Shown piece after piece: positions 15,447-23,708 of a stretch of 32,758 nt of DNA. Source of the stretch: Geminicoccaceae bacterium (GTDB taxonomy: Bacteria; Pseudomonadota; Alphaproteobacteria; Geminicoccales; Geminicoccaceae); the NCBI GenBank assembly GCA_025062095.1, contig JANXAZ010000035.1, positions 1 through 32,758 of the forward strand. The letters run 5' to 3'. Position numbers and translations under genes: made by a program. Every line of letters starts with the position of its first letter. Position 1 is the first letter of the stretch. The notes beneath the pieces are model-generated. The model did no database searches. It saw only the letters and a list, made by a program, of their open reading frames with translations, and was not told the DNA's origin.

Positions 15447-16667
15447 ATGACGTTCGCGCTTCTGCGCTCCCGGGTCGCCGGTTCGCGGCGAACCGTGCTT
15501 TCTCGCGCCCTCGCGACCGCCGCCGCGGCGGCTCTGCCGCGGCACGTGTTCGATCCGAAAGACGCGAGCGCGAACGACACGGACTATTTCCCGCCTCCCG
15601 AAGCGAACGGGGGTTGGCGTTCGCTGGTGGTGCGCGATCAGGTGCCGAGCCCGTCGCGCAAGAGCGACATCCGCGCTCTCGCCGGTCTCGACTGGGACCG
15701 TCTCCACGCGACCTATCAGTGGGCGCGCGGCTTTTCGCCCGAGACCACGCTTCTCGTCCTGCGCCGCGGATGGATCGCGGGCGAATGGGGTCCGGGATCG
15801 ACGCACTTCGTGGCCTCGGTATCGAAGTCGCTCACCGCTCTCGCTTTCGCGCGGATGTGTTTTCTTTCGCGCGATTGGCGCTGGGGAAGAGTGGTGGAAC
15901 CGTCGACGCCCGCATGGACGGCCTTGCCTTCCAACTTCGAGCAGAGCGACCCGCGCAAGAGGAGCATCCGTCTCGAGCATCTCTCGTCGATGACCTCGGG
16001 CCTCGCGCCCGACGACGCTCCGTACGCCCAGACCTACACCCCGGATCGGGTGCTCTGCCAGCCCGTCCTCGCCCCGCCCGGAACGGTATGGTCCTATTGC
16101 TCGGCGAGTTCCGATCTCCTCGGCATGGCCGTGCAGACGGTGACCCGCCGCTGTCTGCGCGATTTCTTCAACCAGGAGATCGCGCGACCGCTCGGAATGT
16201 CGTGGACCGATTGGGACTTTTTCGGCCCCTACAACCGCGCCTGCTGCGCGGCGCGGCTCAACGCGCGGGACCTCGCGCGCGTGGCGTACTTGTTGCTGCG
16301 ACGGGGGCGCTGGCGGTCGGTCGACGGTCGGCTCGTTCAAATTCTCGACGAGCGACTGGTCGACTTTCTGATCCGTCCCTCGCCCGTCGCTCGTTCCTGC
16401 GCGTTCCGACCGACGACGAATTCGCCCTTCCCCGTCCCCTCCGATTCGCAACTCAATTACGGCAACGGTTTTTGGACCAACGCCACCCGCTCCACGCTCG
16501 GCTGGGCGGTACCTCCGGATGCGTTTTACGCGCACGGTTACGGCGAAACCCTGGTCGTCGCCGTCCCCTCCCTCGATCTCGTCGTGGTTCGGTACGGGTG
16601 GGGCACGAACGTCCTGCCGAGCTTGAAGCGCGACCTTCTCGCCCGCATCGTCGCGGCCGTGGTTTGA
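15447..16667 (+). CDS. Serine hydrolase, beta-lactamase fold (S12-like), with twin-arginine-type signal
   Basis: A 406-residue protein from ATG 15447. The N-terminus GSRRTVLSRALATAAAAALP looks like a twin-arginine export signal (RR plus hydrophobic Ala run), so the enzyme is probably periplasmic. The active-site motifs of the penicillin-binding-protein/class C family are present: S124-V-S-K127 (SxxK), Y217-C-S219 (YxN equivalent) and H363-G364 in AHGYGE in place of KTG. The HxG third motif is closer to S12 esterases and amide hydrolases than to true beta-lactamases. It sits between two PaaR-type operators but has no known role in phenylacetate catabolism. It might release an aromatic acid from an ester or amide, or be an insertion. 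Substrate unknown. Confidence 0.82.
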   Translation: MTFALLRSRVAGSRRTVLSRALATAAAAALPRHVFDPKDASANDTDYFPPPEANGGWRSLVVRDQVPSPSRKSDIRALAGLDWDRLHATYQWARGFSPETTLLVLRRGWIAGEWGPGSTHFVASVSKSLTALAFARMCFLSRDWRWGRVVEPSTPAWTALPSNFEQSDPRKRSIRLEHLSSMTSGLAPDDAPYAQTYTPDRVLCQPVLAPPGTVWSYCSASSDLLGMAVQTVTRRCLRDFFNQEIARPLGMSWTDWDFFGPYNRACCAARLNARDLARVAYLLLRRGRWRSVDGRLVQILDERLVDFLIRPSPVARSCAFRPTTNSPFPVPSDSQLNYGNGFWTNATRSTLGWAVPPDAFYAHGYGETLVVAVPSLDLVVVRYGWGTNVLPSLKRDLLARIVAAVV

Positions 16668-16698
16668 GCCGGCGATCGGCGCCCCCGCATCGTCGGCC

Positions 16699-16726
16699 TT
16701 GCCGGCGCCGGCGCTCCGTGATTAAT
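16699..16726 (+). promoter_or_regulatory. Putative sigma-70 promoter of paaG-paaI-paaK-paaR
   Basis: TTGCCG (16699-16704), a 16-base spacer and ATTAAT (16721-16726) form a reasonable promoter. The predicted start of transcription falls inside the operator dyad that follows immediately. Confidence 0.5.
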
Positions 16727-16746
16727 CCCTGACCGTTCGGTCAGGG
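16727..16746. promoter_or_regulatory. PaaR-type TetR operator, near-perfect dyad
   Basis: CCCTGACCG-TT-CGGTCAGGG is a 9+9 dyad with a 2-base centre, extended by a further T/A pair on each side. It resembles known PaaR (TetR-family) sites, which contain ACCG-NN-CGGT. It lies directly after the -10 element, in the position expected for repression relieved by phenylacetyl-CoA. The cognate regulator is most likely the TetR gene at 19347. Confidence 0.75.
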
Positions 16747-16799
16747 AATGGCGCGGGGCCGCGGCGGCGAGCCGGACCGGCGGCCTCCGGGAGGCGGGG

Positions 16800-17576
16800 A
16801 TGAGCGAGCCCGTGCGCATCGAGCCGCGCGAAGGCTTCTGGCGGATCGTCCTCGACCGCCCGGAGCGTCTCAACGCCTTCGACCGCGCGACGCACGCCGC
16901 GCTGCGCGCCGCGCTCGACCGAGCCGCCTCCGACAAGGCCTGCCGCGCTCTCGTCCTCGCCGGCTCCGGGCGGGCCTTCTGCGCCGGCCAGGATCTCGCC
17001 GCGGTCGAGGGCGAGGCCGATCTCGGCCGGCTGCTGGCCGAGACCTGGAACCCTCTCGTCGCGCGGTTGCGCGAGCTGCCCCTTCCCACCGTGGCGGCGG
17101 TCAACGGGATCGCCGCCGGCGCCGGGCTCTCCCTCGCGCTCGCCTGCGACATCGTGCTCGCCGCGAAAAGCGCCCGCTTCTTCGCGGCCTTCTCCAAGCT
17201 CGCCCTCGTTCCCGACAGCGGCGCCTCCTGGCTCCTGCCGCGCCTTCTGGGTCCCGTGCGCGCCCGCGCGCTCGCGCTTCTGGGCGATCCGCTCTCGGCC
17301 GAGGAGGCCGAACGTCTGGGCCTCGTCTGGCGCGCGGTTCCCGACGAAGAGCTCTTGCGCGAAGCCGAAGCGATCGCCGGCCGGCTGGCGGAAGGACCCA
17401 CGGCGGCGCTCGTCGCCACGCGCCGCCTGCTCGACGCGGCCTGGTGGCGCGACCTGCGCGCGCAGCTCGAGGAAGAGGCGCGGATGCAAGCGGAGCTCGG
17501 TCGGATGCCGGATTACGCGGAAGGGGTGCGCGCCTTCCTCGAGAAGCGCGCGCCGCGCTTCGGAGAGCGGCCGTGA
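16800..17576 (+). CDS. paaG: 2-(1,2-epoxy-1,2-dihydrophenyl)acetyl-CoA isomerase PaaG
   Basis: A 258-residue crotonase-fold enzyme from ATG 16800, with GGGAGG upstream. RPERLNAF and RAFCAGQDLAAV are the crotonase N-terminal and oxyanion-hole motifs. NGIAAGAGLSLALACDIVLA is the CoA-binding helix region, and FSKLALVPDSGASWLLPRL is typical of PaaG. It converts the ring epoxide to the oxepin-CoA in the cytoplasm, after PaaABCE. It is first in the paaG-I-K-R operon and its stop overlaps the paaI start (GTGA). A generic enoyl-CoA hydratase is the alternative, but the context favours PaaG. Confidence 0.88.
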   Translation: MSEPVRIEPREGFWRIVLDRPERLNAFDRATHAALRAALDRAASDKACRALVLAGSGRAFCAGQDLAAVEGEADLGRLLAETWNPLVARLRELPLPTVAAVNGIAAGAGLSLALACDIVLAAKSARFFAAFSKLALVPDSGASWLLPRLLGPVRARALALLGDPLSAEEAERLGLVWRAVPDEELLREAEAIAGRLAEGPTAALVATRRLLDAAWWRDLRAQLEEEARMQAELGRMPDYAEGVRAFLEKRAPRFGERP

Positions 17577-18016
17577 GCGGGAGCGAGCGCCCCTCGGTGG
17601 AGGCGGTGGCGGCGGCCATGTGGGCCGAGGACCGCGCGAGCCGCGGGCTCGGGATGGAGCTCCTGGAAGTGGGCGAGGGCCGCGCGACGCTCGCCATGCG
17701 GATCACCGAGAGCATGGTCAACGGCCACGGCATCGCCCACGGCGGCTTCATCTTCGCCCTCGCCGACAGCGCCTTCGCCTTCGCCTGCAACTGGACCGGC
17801 GAGCGCACCGTCGCGGCGCACTGCCAGATCACCTATCTGCGCCCGGCGCGGCTCGGCCAGCGCTTGATCGCCGAGGCGGTGGAGACCTTCCGCGAGGGAC
17901 GCAACGGCATCACGGACGTGCGCGTGCGCACCGAAGAAGGCGAGACGATCGCCATGTTCCGCGGCCATTCGCGGACCATCGGCGGCAGCATCCTGAGCGA
18001 GGAGAAGAGCCCATGA
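17573..18016 (+). CDS. paaI: Hotdog-fold thioesterase PaaI
   Basis: A 147-residue protein from GTG 17573, overlapping the paaG stop by four bases. The motif NGHGIAHGGFIFALADSAFA holds H56-G57-G58 and the catalytic D65 of PaaI thioesterases. TVAAHCQITYLRPARLGQRL matches the second half of the hotdog fold. It hydrolyses stalled hydroxyphenylacetyl-CoA intermediates and frees CoA. The stop overlaps the paaK start. Confidence 0.92.
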   Translation: MSGSERPSVEAVAAAMWAEDRASRGLGMELLEVGEGRATLAMRITESMVNGHGIAHGGFIFALADSAFAFACNWTGERTVAAHCQITYLRPARLGQRLIAEAVETFREGRNGITDVRVRTEEGETIAMFRGHSRTIGGSILSEEKSP

Positions 18017-19341
18017 GCGGCGCGCGCAGGCTCGGGCCGGCGCCCGACCCGGCCACTCTCGATCCCATGGAGTGCGCGAGCATCGACGAGTTGCGCGCTT
18101 GGCAACTCGATCGGCTGAAGTCGACCTTGCGACGGGTCTGGGACAACGTGCCCTATTATCGCGCGAAATTCGAGGCGCACGGTGTCCATCCCGACGATCT
18201 GCGCTCCCTCGACGACCTCGCGAAGTTCCCCTTCACCACCAAGCAAGACCTGCGCGCGACCTATCCTTTCGGCCTGTTCGCCGTTCCCCGCGAGGACATC
18301 GTGCGCATCCACGCGTCCTCGGGAACCACGGGCAAGCCCACGATCGTCGGCTACACGCGCCGGGACATCGACATCTGGTCGGAAGTCGTGGCGCGCTCGA
18401 TCCGCGCCTCGGGCGGCAGGCCCGGGATGATCGTCCACGTCGCCTATGGCTACGGCCTGTTCACGGGCGGGCTCGGAGCGCACTACGGGGCCGAGCGGCT
18501 GGGGTGCACGGTGGTGCCGGTCTCGGGCGGCATGACCGAGCGTCAGGTGCTCCTCATCGAGGATCTCAAGCCCGACATCATCATGGTCACCCCGTCTTAC
18601 ATGCTCGCGATCCTCGACGAGTTTCACCGCCGGGGCAAAGATCCCCGCGCCTGTTCGCTCTCGATCGGGATCTTCGGTGCCGAGCCCTGGACCGAGGCGA
18701 TGCGCCGCGAAATCGAAGACAGCTTCGACATGCACGCGGTCGACATCTACGGTCTTTCGGAAATCATCGGGCCCGGCGTGGCCAACGAGTGCGTCGAGAC
18801 CAAGGACGGGCTGCACGTCTGGGAGGACCATTTCTATCCCGAGATCATCGATCCCGAAACCGGAAAAGTCCTGCCCGAGGGCTCCTTCGGCGAGCTCGTG
18901 CTCACCACGCTCACCAAAGAGGGCATGCCGGTCGTCCGCTACCGCACGCGCGACCTCACGCGCCTCCTGCCCGGCACCGCGCGGCCCTCGATGCGCCGGA
19001 TCGAGAAGATCCGCGGGCGCAGCGACGACATGCTGATCGTCCGCGGCGTCAACCTCTTCCCTTCCCAGATCGAAGAGCAGATCCTCGCCACCGACGGGCT
19101 GGCGCCGCACTACGAATTGCGGGTGACGCGCGAGGGTCGGCTCGATACCCTCACCGTTCGCGTGGAAGCGGCCCCCAAAGCGGCATCGCACGAGGCGCGC
19201 CGGATCCTGGAGGAGCGTCTGGCCCATCATATCAAGAGCGTGATCGGCCTCACGTGTGCGGTCGAAGTCGTGGAGCCCGGGGCGATCGAGCGCTCGACGG
19301 GCAAGGCCAAGCGCATCGTCGATCTCCGCCCCAAGGACTGA
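18013..19341 (+). CDS. paaK: Phenylacetate-CoA ligase PaaK
   Basis: A 442-residue AMP-forming ligase from ATG 18013 (ATGA overlap with paaI). The ATP-binding loop SSGTTGKPT is at 102-110. AYGYGLFTGGLGAHYGAERL and YGLSEIIGPGVANEC are diagnostic of PaaK. The C-terminal domain carries GRSDDMLIVRGVNLFPSQIE and the catalytic Lys region STGKAKRIVDLRP. It converts phenylacetate, ATP and CoA into phenylacetyl-CoA, the pathway entry compound and the inducer sensed by PaaX and PaaR. Confidence 0.96.
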   Translation: MSGARRLGPAPDPATLDPMECASIDELRAWQLDRLKSTLRRVWDNVPYYRAKFEAHGVHPDDLRSLDDLAKFPFTTKQDLRATYPFGLFAVPREDIVRIHASSGTTGKPTIVGYTRRDIDIWSEVVARSIRASGGRPGMIVHVAYGYGLFTGGLGAHYGAERLGCTVVPVSGGMTERQVLLIEDLKPDIIMVTPSYMLAILDEFHRRGKDPRACSLSIGIFGAEPWTEAMRREIEDSFDMHAVDIYGLSEIIGPGVANECVETKDGLHVWEDHFYPEIIDPETGKVLPEGSFGELVLTTLTKEGMPVVRYRTRDLTRLLPGTARPSMRRIEKIRGRSDDMLIVRGVNLFPSQIEEQILATDGLAPHYELRVTREGRLDTLTVRVEAAPKAASHEARRILEERLAHHIKSVIGLTCAVEVVEPGAIERSTGKAKRIVDLRPKD

Positions 19342-19346
19342 GGCGC

Positions 19347-19988
19347 GTGGGACGGCGTCGGTCGGCCGACTACGAGGCCAAGCGCAGACGCATCCTCGAA
19401 GTGGCGGCGCCGCTCTTCGCTCGCCACGGCTACGATCGCACCTCGCTCGCCATGATCGGGGCGGCGGCGGGGGTGGCGAAGTCCCTCGTCTACCACTACT
19501 ACCGCGACAAGGACGACGTCCTCGCCGATCTGTTGCGTCGGCATCTCTCGGAGCTCGTCGTCGCGGTCGAGACCGCGGCCGCACCCGACGGCCGACCGCC
19601 GGAACGGCGCTTCACCGAGATGGCCGTCGCGCTTCTCGAGCGCTACCGCCACGCCGATGCCGAGCATCAGGTGCAGATCGCGCACCTCAAGCTCCTCCCT
19701 CCTCCGGTGCGCGAGGAGCTCTTGGAGCTCGAGCGGCGGCTCGTGCGTCTGTTCACGGAAGCCCTTCTCGCCGTGGTTCCCGAACTCGCCGACGACAAGC
19801 GCCACCTCAAACCGCTCGTCATGAGCCTGTTCGGAATGCTGAACTGGGCCTTCTTGTGGTTCCGCGAGGACGGCCCTCTCGATCGTCGCGGCTACGCCGA
19901 GCTCGCCGCGCGTCTCGTGCTCGACGGAGCCCGCGCGATCGCCCGCGAGCGCGCTCGCGCCCCTCTTCTCGCTCAAGCGGCGTCGTAA
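19347..19988 (+). CDS. paaR: TetR-family regulator, PaaR-like
   Basis: A 213-residue protein from GTG 19347, six bases after the paaK stop. The N-terminal domain EAKRRRILEVAAPLFARHGY followed by LAMIGAAAGVAKSLVYHYY and KDDVLADLL is a classic TetR helix-turn-helix. The C-terminal ligand domain ends with an Arg/Ala-rich helix. By analogy with PaaR of beta-proteobacteria it should bind the dyads at 16727 and 15171 and release them on binding phenylacetyl-CoA, so it would regulate its own operon and paaN-liv. It is the only gene here ending in TAA. Its last 16 bases overlap the end of paaE on the other strand. Confidence 0.83.
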   Translation: MGRRRSADYEAKRRRILEVAAPLFARHGYDRTSLAMIGAAAGVAKSLVYHYYRDKDDVLADLLRRHLSELVVAVETAAAPDGRPPERRFTEMAVALLERYRHADAEHQVQIAHLKLLPPPVREELLELERRLVRLFTEALLAVVPELADDKRHLKPLVMSLFGMLNWAFLWFREDGPLDRRGYAELAARLVLDGARAIARERARAPLLAQAAS

Positions 19989-21052
19989 TCGACGGCGAGG
20001 CGCCGGGTCTTCGGTCGGCTCTGGCAGGTGAGGACGAAGCCCGCGGCGAGCTCCCAATCGCGCAGGGAATAGTTGCGGTCCATCGCCACCGCGCCCTCGG
20101 TGAGCCGCGCCCGGCAGCTGCAGCACATGCCCGCGCGACACGACCAGGGCGCATCGAGCCCGGCGCGCAAAACCGCCTCGAGCACGGTCTCGCCTTCGGC
20201 GATCGGGATCTCGCTCGTGATCCCGTCGAGGGTGACGCGGATGCGCGCGATCGCCGGCTCGTCTTCGGCCACCGGAGCGGCGCGGGGCGCCGGCGCGCCC
20301 TCGGGCGGCGTGAAGCGCTCGACGAGGATCTTCTCTTCCGCCACGCCCATCGCGCGCAAGGCCGCAGCGGCCTCCTCGGGCAGACCCGGCGGGCCGCAGA
20401 CGTAGACCGCGTCCAATCGCGCCGGCGGAGCGAGCCGGGGCAGGAGGGTCTCGAGATGGGCGCGGTCGATGCGACCGTGGAGGACGGGGAGCTCGCACGC
20501 CTCGCGCGAGAGCAGATGGACGAGGGCGAAACGCGCGAGATGGCGGTCCTTGAGATCCTCGAGCTCCTCGCGGAACATGACGTCGCGGCTCGTGCGGTTG
20601 CCGAACAAGAGCACGAGCCGGGAGCGCGGCTCGCCTTCGAGCAGAGCCTTGGCGATCGCGAGGATCGGGGTGATCCCGGAGCCGGCGGCGAGCGCGAGAA
20701 CGGTGCGCGCACGCGCGGGATCGGGGGTGAAGGTGAAGCTGCCCTCGGGTGGCAGCGCCTCGAGGACGTCGCCGGGGGCGAGCTTCGTGTTCGCCCAGGT
20801 GGAGAAGCGCCCGCCCGGCACCCGTTTGATCCCGACCCGCAGCACGGCTTCCCCGGGGCCGGCGCAGATCGAATAGCTGCGCCGGATCTCTTCGCCGTCG
20901 AGGACGACGCGGAAGGTCAGGTGCTGGCCGGGAAGGAAGCGGAAGAGCTCCTTCGCCTCGGGCGGCGGGGCGAGGGTGACGGCGACGGCGTCCGGGGTGA
21001 GCCGCTCGATCGCCGTCACGAGCAGGGGATGAAAACGCGCGCGCCGGCTCAT
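19973..21052 (-). CDS. paaE: 1,2-phenylacetyl-CoA epoxidase reductase subunit PaaE
   Basis: A 359-residue reductase. The N-terminal ferredoxin-reductase module has the FAD motif RRSYSICAGPGE and the NAD(P) motif ALAAGSGITPILAIAKALL, with YVCGPPGL further on. The C-terminal plant-type 2Fe-2S domain binds its cluster through C305, C310, C313 and C343 (C-x4-C-x2-C-x29-C). It passes electrons from NADPH to the di-iron subunit PaaA. It starts 30 bases after the paaD stop and is the last gene of the operon. It converges on and overlaps paaR. Confidence 0.95.
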   Translation of the reverse strand: MSRRARFHPLLVTAIERLTPDAVAVTLAPPPEAKELFRFLPGQHLTFRVVLDGEEIRRSYSICAGPGEAVLRVGIKRVPGGRFSTWANTKLAPGDVLEALPPEGSFTFTPDPARARTVLALAAGSGITPILAIAKALLEGEPRSRLVLLFGNRTSRDVMFREELEDLKDRHLARFALVHLLSREACELPVLHGRIDRAHLETLLPRLAPPARLDAVYVCGPPGLPEEAAAALRAMGVAEEKILVERFTPPEGAPAPRAAPVAEDEPAIARIRVTLDGITSEIPIAEGETVLEAVLRAGLDAPWSCRAGMCCSCRARLTEGAVAMDRNYSLRDWELAAGFVLTCQSRPKTRRLAVDYDAA

Positions 21053-21082
21053 GGCTTTCTCCGGCCCTCCGAGCCCGCGGGC

Positions 21083-21565
21083 TCAGAGGCACTTGAAGCG
21101 GTGGAACGGCTCGCGGCAGCTCCGGCAGCGCCAGAGCGCCTTGCACGGGGTGGAGCCGAAGGGCGCGAGCTCTTCCGTGTCCTCGCTGCCGCAGTGCGGA
21201 CAGGCGACCGGTGTTTCGGCTTCGCCGCGCCGCGGCGGCGGGGCGATCCCGCAGCGGCGCAGCGCCGCCCGCCCTTCCTCCGTGATCCAGTCGGTGGTCC
21301 ACGCCGGGCTCAGGACGAGGTTGACGCGCGATCCGCTCAATCCCGCGGCCGCGAGCGCCGCCTCGACCTGTTGTTTGATGAGGTCGGTCGCCGGGCAACC
21401 CGAATAAGTGGGCGTGAGGTCGACCTCGACCGCCCCGTCGGCGGCCAGGCGGACCGTCCGCACCATACCGAGATCGGCGATCGAGACGGCGGGGATCTCG
21501 GGATCGACGACCGAAGAGACCGCCTCGATCGCGCGTTCGAGCCGTTCGAGCGCGTCGTTCGTCAC
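21083..21565 (-). CDS. paaD: 1,2-phenylacetyl-CoA epoxidase maturation subunit PaaD
   Basis: A 160-residue protein from GTG 21565, which overlaps the paaC stop (GTGA). The N-terminal MIP18/DUF59 domain has VVDPEIPAVSIADLGMV and YSGCPATDLIKQQV. The C-terminal zinc-ribbon region has CPHCGSEDTE and WRCRSCREPFHRFKCL, with four paired Cys. PaaD is thought to help assemble the iron-sulphur or di-iron centre of the epoxidase rather than take part in catalysis. All expected cysteines are present. Confidence 0.93.
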   Translation of the reverse strand: MTNDALERLERAIEAVSSVVDPEIPAVSIADLGMVRTVRLAADGAVEVDLTPTYSGCPATDLIKQQVEAALAAAGLSGSRVNLVLSPAWTTDWITEEGRAALRRCGIAPPPRRGEAETPVACPHCGSEDTEELAPFGSTPCKALWRCRSCREPFHRFKCL

Positions 21566-22332
21566 CACCGGGCTCCCGGATAGGCGCGCTGGAGGTGCTG
21601 CATCACTGCGAGCATGTGCCCGAGATGCTCGGTGTGGACGCCCCGCAGCCCGCCCGACTGCATCCACACCGCGGGCGGCCGGGGCAGACCGGCCTCGCGC
21701 AAAAGGCGATCGACGGTCTCCTCGAAATTCGGGCGGAGCGCTTCGGGATCGGGCAGCACGCCCGCCTCGATCATCGCCCGGCTCACCGCGTCGACTTCGA
21801 AGAACTCGCCCGTGTAGGGCCAGAGCGCATCGAGCGCCTCGCGCGTGCGCCGGTGGCTCTCCTCGGTGCCGTCGCCCAGGCGCACGAGCCACGCCCCCGC
21901 GTGGCGCAGATGATACGCGAGTTCTTTTTCGGCCTTGGCGGCGACCGCGGCGAGGGTGCGATCGGTGGAATTCGCGGCACGCCGCCAAAAAGGATGGAAG
22001 TAGGCCGAAAAGAGCGTCTGGCGGACGATCGTGAAGGCGAAATCTCCGCGCGGAAGCTCGGCGATGAGATAGTTGCGGAACTGGGGAGCGTCCCTGAGAT
22101 AGGCGTAATCGTCTTCCGTCCGTCCCTTGCCCTCGAGTTCGGCCGCGTGTTGGTACAGAAGCCGCGCCTGACCCAGGAGGTCGAGAGCGATGTTCGCGAG
22201 CGCGAGGTCCTCTTCGAGCATCGGCGCGTGCCCGCACCATTCCGAGAGCCGGTGCGAGAGCACGAGCGCCGTGTCCGCCAGGCGCAAAATCGCGGTCAGA
22301 TGCGGCGTCTCCTCGACCCGGATGGTGGTCAC
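21562..22332 (-). CDS. paaC: 1,2-phenylacetyl-CoA epoxidase structural subunit PaaC
   Basis: A 256-residue helical ferritin-like protein from GTG 22332. LADTALVLSHRLSEWCGHAP, EEDLALANIALDLLGQARLL and FRNYLIAELPRGDFAFTIVR are standard PaaC sequence, and the C-terminal GGLRGVHTEHLGHMLAVMQ is highly conserved. It lacks a complete di-iron site and serves as the structural partner of PaaA. It is 25 bases after paaB and translationally coupled to paaD. Confidence 0.95.
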   Translation of the reverse strand: MTTIRVEETPHLTAILRLADTALVLSHRLSEWCGHAPMLEEDLALANIALDLLGQARLLYQHAAELEGKGRTEDDYAYLRDAPQFRNYLIAELPRGDFAFTIVRQTLFSAYFHPFWRRAANSTDRTLAAVAAKAEKELAYHLRHAGAWLVRLGDGTEESHRRTREALDALWPYTGEFFEVDAVSRAMIEAGVLPDPEALRPNFEETVDRLLREAGLPRPPAVWMQSGGLRGVHTEHLGHMLAVMQHLQRAYPGARW

Positions 22333-22357
22333 GCCTTCGCCTCCCCCGCGCGGATCT

Positions 22358-22645
22358 TCACATGTGCCCGACTTCCTCGGGGATCTCGTAGAAGCTCGGA
22401 TGACGGTAGATCTTGGAGGCCGTGGGCTCGAAGAGGGAATCCTTGTCGGCCGGATCGGAGGCGGTGATCGCCGAAGAGGGCACGACCCAGATCGAGATCG
22501 CTTCGCCGCGACGGGTGTAGGTGTCGCGCGCCGCCTGCAGCGCCATCTCGGCGTCGGGGGCGTGCACCGAGCCCACGTGGCGGTGGGCGAGGCCGGTGCG
22601 CGCCCGCACGAAGACTTCCCAAAGCGGCATCGGCTGTTCGGCCAT
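22358..22645 (-). CDS. paaB: 1,2-phenylacetyl-CoA epoxidase subunit PaaB
   Basis: A 95-residue protein from ATG 22645, five bases after paaA. PLWEVFVRARTGLAHRHVGS, ALQAARDTYTRR and SIWVVPSSAI match the small PaaB bridging subunit of the PaaABC complex, and the length is normal. It is needed for complex formation and activity. No metal site is present. Confidence 0.95.
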   Translation of the reverse strand: MAEQPMPLWEVFVRARTGLAHRHVGSVHAPDAEMALQAARDTYTRRGEAISIWVVPSSAITASDPADKDSLFEPTASKIYRHPSFYEIPEEVGHM

Positions 22646-22650
22646 GGCTC

Positions 22651-23652
22651 TCACTCCGCCGCCAGGCGCTGCGCCCGCTCGCGCATGCGCCGCTTCTCGG
22701 CATGGGCGATCGCCGCCTCGCGCACCCACCGTCCCTCCTCGTGGGCCTTGCGCCGCGCGGCGAGCCGCTCGCGGTTGCAGGGACCGAAGCCCGCGATCAC
22801 GCGCTTGAACTCGTCCCAGTCGATCGGACCGTAGCGCCAGTGCCCGGTGGCCTCGTCGTAGCGCAACTCGGGATCGGGGATCGTCAGACCCAGATAGTGC
22901 GCCTGCGGCACGGTGGCGTCGACGAATTTCTGCCGCAGCTCGTCGTTGGTGAAGCGCTTGATCTTCCAGCGCATCGATTGCTCGGTGTGGACGCTCTCCG
23001 AATCCGGCGGACCGAACATCATGAGCGCCGGCCACCACCAGCGGTTGAGCGCGTCCTGGGCCATCGCCTTCTGCTCGGGCGTGCCGCGGCACAGGGCGAG
23101 CATGATCTCGTAGCCCTGGCGCTGGTGGAAGCTCTCCTCCTTGCAGATGCGGATCATCGCCCGCGCGTAAGGGCCGTACGAAGTGCGGCAGAGCGGGATC
23201 TGGTTCATGATCGCCGCACCGTCGACGAGCCAGCCGATGCAGCCGATGTCCGCCCAGGTGAGCGTGGGATAGTTGAAGATCGAGCTGTATTTGGCTTTGC
23301 CCGAAAGCAGCTGCTCGTAGAGCTCCTCGCGACTGACGCCGAGCGTTTCGGCCGCCGCGTACAGATACAGCCCGTGGCCGCCTTCGTCTTGGATCTTGGC
23401 GAGAAGCGCCGCCTTGCGCTTGAGCGTGGGCGCGCGGGTGAGCCAGTTCCCCTCGGGCAGCATGCCCACCACCTCGGAATGGGCGTGCTGGCTGATCTGG
23501 CGGACGAGCGTGCGCCGGTAGGCCTCCGGCATCCAATCGTTGGGCTCGATCTTTTCCTCGGCGTCGATGCGCGCCTGGAAGGCCGCGAGCTTCTCGGGAT
23601 CCTCGACCACCCGCGGGCCGTCGATCCGCTCGTTGAGCGCCTGGGTGTACAC
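22651..23652 (-). CDS. paaA: 1,2-phenylacetyl-CoA epoxidase catalytic subunit PaaA
   Basis: A 333-residue di-iron oxygenase from GTG 23652, with GGGAGGGG upstream. The metal-binding E-x-x-H pairs are visible at E90-H93 ([12 protein letters not shown]) and E173-H176 ([13 protein letters not shown]), the four-helix ferritin-like pattern. [15 protein letters not shown] and [16 protein letters not shown] are PaaA landmarks. It epoxidises the aromatic ring of phenylacetyl-CoA with O2, using electrons from PaaE. It is preceded by paaX in the same direction, with a separate promoter in the 52-base gap. Confidence 0.96.
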   Translation of the reverse strand: MYTQALNERIDGPRVVEDPEKLAAFQARIDAEEKIEPNDWMPEAYRRTLVRQISQHAHSEVVGMLPEGNWLTRAPTLKRKAALLAKIQDEGGHGLYLYAAAETLGVSREELYEQLLSGKAKYSSIFNYPTLTWADIGCIGWLVDGAAIMNQIPLCRTSYGPYARAMIRICKEESFHQRQGYEIMLALCRGTPEQKAMAQDALNRWWWPALMMFGPPDSESVHTEQSMRWKIKRFTNDELRQKFVDATVPQAHYLGLTIPDPELRYDEATGHWRYGPIDWDEFKRVIAGFGPCNRERLAARRKAHEEGRWVREAAIAHAEKRRMRERAQRLAAE

Positions 23653-23674
23653 CGCCGCCCCTCCCTGCTGACGG

Positions 23675-23708
23675 CGAATACGTTACGAAATTCGGCGACT
23701 TCCGTCAA
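23675..23708 (-). promoter_or_regulatory. Putative paaA promoter with overlapping dyad, candidate PaaX operator
   Basis: On the minus strand TTGACG (23703-23708, overlapping the paaX stop), 17 bases and TAACGT (23680-23685) form a promoter-like pair. The inverted repeat CGAAT-10 nt-ATTCG (23675-23694) covers the -10 and part of the spacer, the place for a repressor site. Assignment to PaaX rests on position only. Confidence 0.5.

Noticed and set aside
16701-16712. Perfect palindrome GCCGGCGCCGGC as operator or terminator
   Set aside because: Short GC palindromes are expected by chance in this composition. It has no T-run and lies in the spacer of the proposed promoter.
13283-16732. Long plus-strand open frame opposite the binding-protein gene and paaN
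   Set aside because: It crosses paaN, an intergenic region and the hydrolase gene out of frame. PaaN and the binding protein on the other strand are unmistakable.
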